A stretch of DNA of 14,118 bases from an uncultured Prevotella sp. (GTDB taxonomy: Bacteria; Bacteroidota; Bacteroidia; Bacteroidales; Bacteroidaceae), in NCBI GenBank assembly GCA_900762125.1, contig CAAFFL010000045.1:1-14118 (forward strand), written 5' to 3'. The translations under genes were made by a program, and so were the position numbers. Under the pieces are notes generated by a model, which was not told the DNA's origin, searched no databases, and saw nothing but the letters and a program-made list of their open reading frames with translations. Positions 11,103-14,118 of this stretch are shown here, in pieces (the stretch's first letter is position 1; every line of letters begins with the position of its first letter).

Positions 11103-13766
11103 TTATATCACCCTGTACTTCGCAAACTTCAGCAGTAGCTGCTTCTCGCCAGTCATCTCAAAGCGTACCGTCGCCTTCGTGTTCTCGCCCGAGCCCTCGA
11201 TGCGGATCACTGTTCCCTTGCCAAAACGCTGGTGCTCAATGACGTCGCCCTCTTTGAGCGGAGCGTTACCGGAGCCAGCAGAAGAGCCAACAGAAGAACC
11301 AACGGACGGACCAACACCAGGCGTTCCCGCGCCAGCAGGCCTACTTCCGCCCAACGGGCGGCCACCGACGGCTCCGCTGCCCGCATCCCCCATAGCCCGT
11401 CCGCCATTGGTGATGGCGCGCTGTACCTTACTCCAGTGCCCGCTCTGCTTGAGCTTGTTGGCAAATGACTCGGAGAACGGGTTCACAGCCTCCTCGGCCT
11501 TGTGTGGCGTGGTGATCTTCTCCTTCGGCTCCGCCATAAACTGTCCCGCCACAGGCCGCGAGTTCTGCATCCGGCTGCTCAGTCGGTGTGTGCCCTCGCC
11601 CCAGTCGTGATAGCCCGTATAGGGCTGGTTCGGCTCGTAGTCGATGTCCCACGGACGGCGCTGCCCTTGGTCCCACGGACGCTGGCCCGGATTATAGGAC
11701 CTGCGGCCTCCCCGGGAGTTACCGCTCCACGCGTCCTCCTCCCACGGCGCGCCACCCTGATGGCCACCCTCCACCTGGAGGTTGACAAACTTCGAATCGA
11801 TGTCGTTGATGAACCTACTCGGCTGCACGAAACCATTCATCTTCCCATACTGCCACCGCGTATGTGCCCACGAGAGGAAGCAGTGGCGCTCCGCCCGCGT
11901 GATGGCAACATAGAGCAACCGTCGCTCCTCAGCCAGGTCAACGGCTGAGTTCAGCGACAGCTGACTGGGAAAGATGTTCTCCTCCAACCCCACGACGAAC
12001 ACCGTCCCAAACTCCAGACCCTTCGCGGAGTGGATCGTCATCAGCGACACCTTGTCGTCACTGTCCGAGCCCGAGTCGGTATCGGTCATCAGCGAGACTG
12101 TGGCGAGATAATCGTTAAGCGACACATGGTCCGCCTGGTCGTCCTCACGCTGTCCGTTGACGAAGTCGGCAATGCCTGAGAGCAGACTGTCGAGGTTCTC
12201 TCGCCGGCTGTCGCCCTCCGCCGTCTTGTCCGCGGCGAGGTCCGCCTGTATGCCACTGCGCGTGATGATGTCCTGCGCCACCGTCAGCGCGTCGATGCCC
12301 TGCTCCTCCTGCTGGATGAAGCTCTGGATGAGGTCGCGAAACGCAAAGAGCTTCGCCACCGTGCCACGGTTGACCTGCAGTCCGCTCTCCATAGGCTGGG
12401 CGATCACCTGCCAGAGACTCTGTCCCGTGGTCTGTGCCGTGGCGATGATCTTGCTCAGCGTCGTGTCGCCGATGCCGCGGGCAGGGTAGTTCAGGATGCG
12501 TCGGAACGCCTCCTCGTCGTTGGGGTTCACCACAAGGCGGAAGTAGGCAATGACGTCCTTCACCTCCTTGCGCTGGTAGAAGCTCAGCCCGCCATAGATG
12601 CGATAGCAGGCGCCCATGCCGACCTCCGGCTTGCGCATCTCCTCCTCGAAGAGACGGCTCTGCGCGTTCGTGCGGTAGAGGATGGCGAAGTCCTTCCACG
12701 AGCAGTGTTCCTCCTGCCGGATGCGCTTGATCTCCCGGCAGACGATGGCCGCCTCGCGCTTGTCGGAGATGGTCTCGAGCACCGTCACCTTCTCGCCCTC
12801 GGCATTCTTGCTGTAGACGTCCTTGTCGATCTGCATGCCCCGGTTCTTCTTCATCAGCGAGTTCGCCGCCGCGACGATGTTCTGTGTCGAGCGATAGTTC
12901 TGCTCCAGTTTGAAGAGCTTTGCGTCGGGATAGGTACGGTTGAAGTGCAGGATGTTGTTGATGTTCGCCCCTCGGAAGGCGTAGATGCTCTGGTAGTCGT
13001 CGCCGACGACACAGATGTGGTTGTGCTCCTTTGTCAGCAGGGTGACGATCTGCTGCTGGGCGTAGTTCGTGTCCTGGTACTCGTCGACCAACACATACTG
13101 GAACCGCTCGGAATACTTCTTCCTGATGTCCTCATGCTGCCGCAAGAGCTGATAGGTATAGACCAGGAGGTCGTCGAAGTCCATCGCGTTGGCCTGGCGC
13201 AGGCGCAGCTGGTAGTTGGCGTAGATCTTGTAGAGTTCCGGCATGTTCCTGGCCCGGTCTACCGCCAGTGCATTACCATCCTGGGCATACTGCTCCGGCA
13301 GGCACAGGCGGTTCTTCGCATTGGAGATCACGCTGTGCACCGACGACGGCTTGTAGGTCTTGTCGTCGAGAAGCATCTGCTTGAGGATGTTCTTCAGTAG
13401 CGAACGGGAGTCCTGCTCGTCGTAGATGGTGAAGTTGGACGTGAAGCCGAGCATCTGCGCCTCCACGCGAAGGATATGGGAGAAGACGGAGTGGAACGTG
13501 CCCATCTGCAGATAGCGCGCCCGCTCCTCGCCGGCGAGCCGTCCGATGCGGTTCTTCATCTCCCGCGCCGCCTTGTTGGTGAACGTCAGCGCGAGGATGT
13601 TCCACGGCTTCATGTCGTAGTGCTGGAGGAGATAGGCTATCTTGAAGGTGAGCACGCGCGTCTTGCCCGAGCCGGCACCGGCGATGACGAGCTGGGGACA
13701 GTCGCAGCAGGTGACGGCAGCACGCTGGCTGTCATTGAGTTGGGAGAGGAGTTGTTGTTCGTCCAT
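11103..13766 (-). CDS. UvrD/PcrA-type superfamily 1 DNA helicase
   Basis: An 887-residue ATP-dependent 3'-5' DNA helicase of the UvrD/Rep/PcrA group, acting in repair and in clearing replication obstacles. Motifs in order: Q-motif LNDSQRAAV at 10-18, Walker A AGAGSGKT at 29-36, TFTNKAAREM at 61-70, Walker B DEYQDTN at 228-234, GDDYQSIYAFRGA at 255-267, LEQNYRS at 287-293, then MTIHSAKGLEF and EERRLLYVAITRAE. A poorly conserved linker follows, including a Gly/Ser/Pro/Ala-rich tract at roughly 789-835. The last 50 residues (GDVIEHQRFGKGTVI to QLLLKFAKYRVI) form the small C-terminal domain typical of PcrA/UvrD. The start lies 12 nt past the mtgA stop, so the two genes are cotranscribed. Confidence 0.95.
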   Translation of the reverse strand: MDEQQLLSQLNDSQRAAVTCCDCPQLVIAGAGSGKTRVLTFKIAYLLQHYDMKPWNILALTFTNKAAREMKNRIGRLAGEERARYLQMGTFHSVFSHILRVEAQMLGFTSNFTIYDEQDSRSLLKNILKQMLLDDKTYKPSSVHSVISNAKNRLCLPEQYAQDGNALAVDRARNMPELYKIYANYQLRLRQANAMDFDDLLVYTYQLLRQHEDIRKKYSERFQYVLVDEYQDTNYAQQQIVTLLTKEHNHICVVGDDYQSIYAFRGANINNILHFNRTYPDAKLFKLEQNYRSTQNIVAAANSLMKKNRGMQIDKDVYSKNAEGEKVTVLETISDKREAAIVCREIKRIRQEEHCSWKDFAILYRTNAQSRLFEEEMRKPEVGMGACYRIYGGLSFYQRKEVKDVIAYFRLVVNPNDEEAFRRILNYPARGIGDTTLSKIIATAQTTGQSLWQVIAQPMESGLQVNRGTVAKLFAFRDLIQSFIQQEEQGIDALTVAQDIITRSGIQADLAADKTAEGDSRRENLDSLLSGIADFVNGQREDDQADHVSLNDYLATVSLMTDTDSGSDSDDKVSLMTIHSAKGLEFGTVFVVGLEENIFPSQLSLNSAVDLAEERRLLYVAITRAERHCFLSWAHTRWQYGKMNGFVQPSRFINDIDSKFVNLQVEGGHQGGAPWEEDAWSGNSRGGRRSYNPGQRPWDQGQRRPWDIDYEPNQPYTGYHDWGEGTHRLSSRMQNSRPVAGQFMAEPKEKITTPHKAEEAVNPFSESFANKLKQSGHWSKVQRAITNGGRAMGDAGSGAVGGRPLGGSRPAGAGTPGVGPSVGSSVGSSAGSGNAPLKEGDVIEHQRFGKGTVIRIEGSGENTKATVRFEMTGEKQLLLKFAKYRVI

Positions 13767-13778
13767 TGGTTTGCTGGT

Positions 13779-14118
13779 TTATCGTCCGTAGGTGCCGCCC
13801 TTGGCCGTGCGGGGATCATAGTCCTCGCCCTCCTTCGGGAACGACGGGATGAAGCGCATGTTGGCCTGAATCTGACGCTGGCGAAGGCGCATGTAGGCCG
13901 ACGGCTCCTTCGACGAGAACTTCCGGGGGTTCGGCAGCGTCGCAGCGATGAGGGCACAGTCGGACCGAGACAGGTCGATGGCCTTCTTGCCAAAGTTATA
14001 CTCCGCGCAGGCGTCGACACCATAGATGTGGTTACCCATCTCAATGGAGTTCAGATAGCACTCCATGATGCGCTGCTTGCTCCACAGGAGTTCCATAAGT
14101 GTGGTGAAATAGACCTCG
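13779..14118 (-). CDS. mtgA: Monofunctional peptidoglycan glycosyltransferase, 3' part
   Basis: Only the last 112 residues or so are in the window; the frame is open through the right edge. It reads TTLMELLWSKQRIMECYLN, then SIEMGNHIYGVDACAEYNFG and KKAIDLSRSDCALIAATLPN. These are the later glycosyltransferase-51 motifs (the KQRIxExYLN helix and the GVDAAAxxYFGK block). With no transpeptidase sequence before the stop, this is the single-domain MtgA type, which polymerises lipid II into glycan strands. The catalytic Glu motifs lie outside the window. The end PRTAKGGTYGR is probably a flexible tail. It forms an operon with the helicase downstream. Confidence 0.92.
   Translation of the reverse strand, partial: EVYFTTLMELLWSKQRIMECYLNSIEMGNHIYGVDACAEYNFGKKAIDLSRSDCALIAATLPNPRKFSSKEPSAYMRLRQRQIQANMRFIPSFPKEGEDYDPRTAKGGTYGR

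Overview
The window is a block of bacterial chromosome that reads as Bacteroidota, most likely Prevotella or a close relative. Three things support this: the gene set and order, the promoters (TAnnTTTG boxes such as GTACCTTTGCACC, found twice), and start codons preceded by A/C-rich leaders instead of Shine-Dalgarno sequences. Coding DNA is visibly GC-rich for this group, while intergenic DNA is AT-rich. The genus is an inference. I saw no tRNA, rRNA, CRISPR array, insertion sequence or phage gene.

Layout. (1) 1-2334: typA/bipA (minus) and rpsO (plus) diverge from a shared AT-rich control region; rpsO has a leader of about 110 nt. (2) 2335-2565: the convergent gap between rpsO and folK is the longest non-coding stretch (231 nt). 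It holds a 22-bp bidirectional terminator hairpin flanked by two inverted copies of a GC-rich palindromic repeat. A third copy lies just past the typA stop at the left edge. (3) 2566-6986, minus strand: a tightly packed run read as ftsX, a DUF3098-like membrane gene, uppP, truB, queA and folK. It combines cell division, undecaprenyl phosphate recycling, tRNA modification and folate synthesis. (4) 7152-7913, plus: a radical SAM protein with a leader made only of A and C, built from tandem repeats. (5) 7910-8729, minus: an HD-domain hydrolase, followed by a roughly 60-codon relic of a sodium:solute symporter. (6) 8817-11038, plus: a helical TPR-like protein, a GNAT acetyltransferase, and a broken SGNH/rhamnogalacturonan-acetylesterase-like gene. 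(7) 11103-14118, minus: the 3' part of mtgA, then a UvrD/PcrA-type helicase.

Most of the window is conserved housekeeping sequence, and I found no convincing new multi-gene system. The items worth a second look are mostly non-coding or degenerate: the stop-codon-associated palindromic repeat family, the A/C-only repeat leader, interlocked divergent promoters at 8755-8802, an array of six octamers at 11053-11100, and two gene relics (symporter and esterase) pointing to past gene loss.
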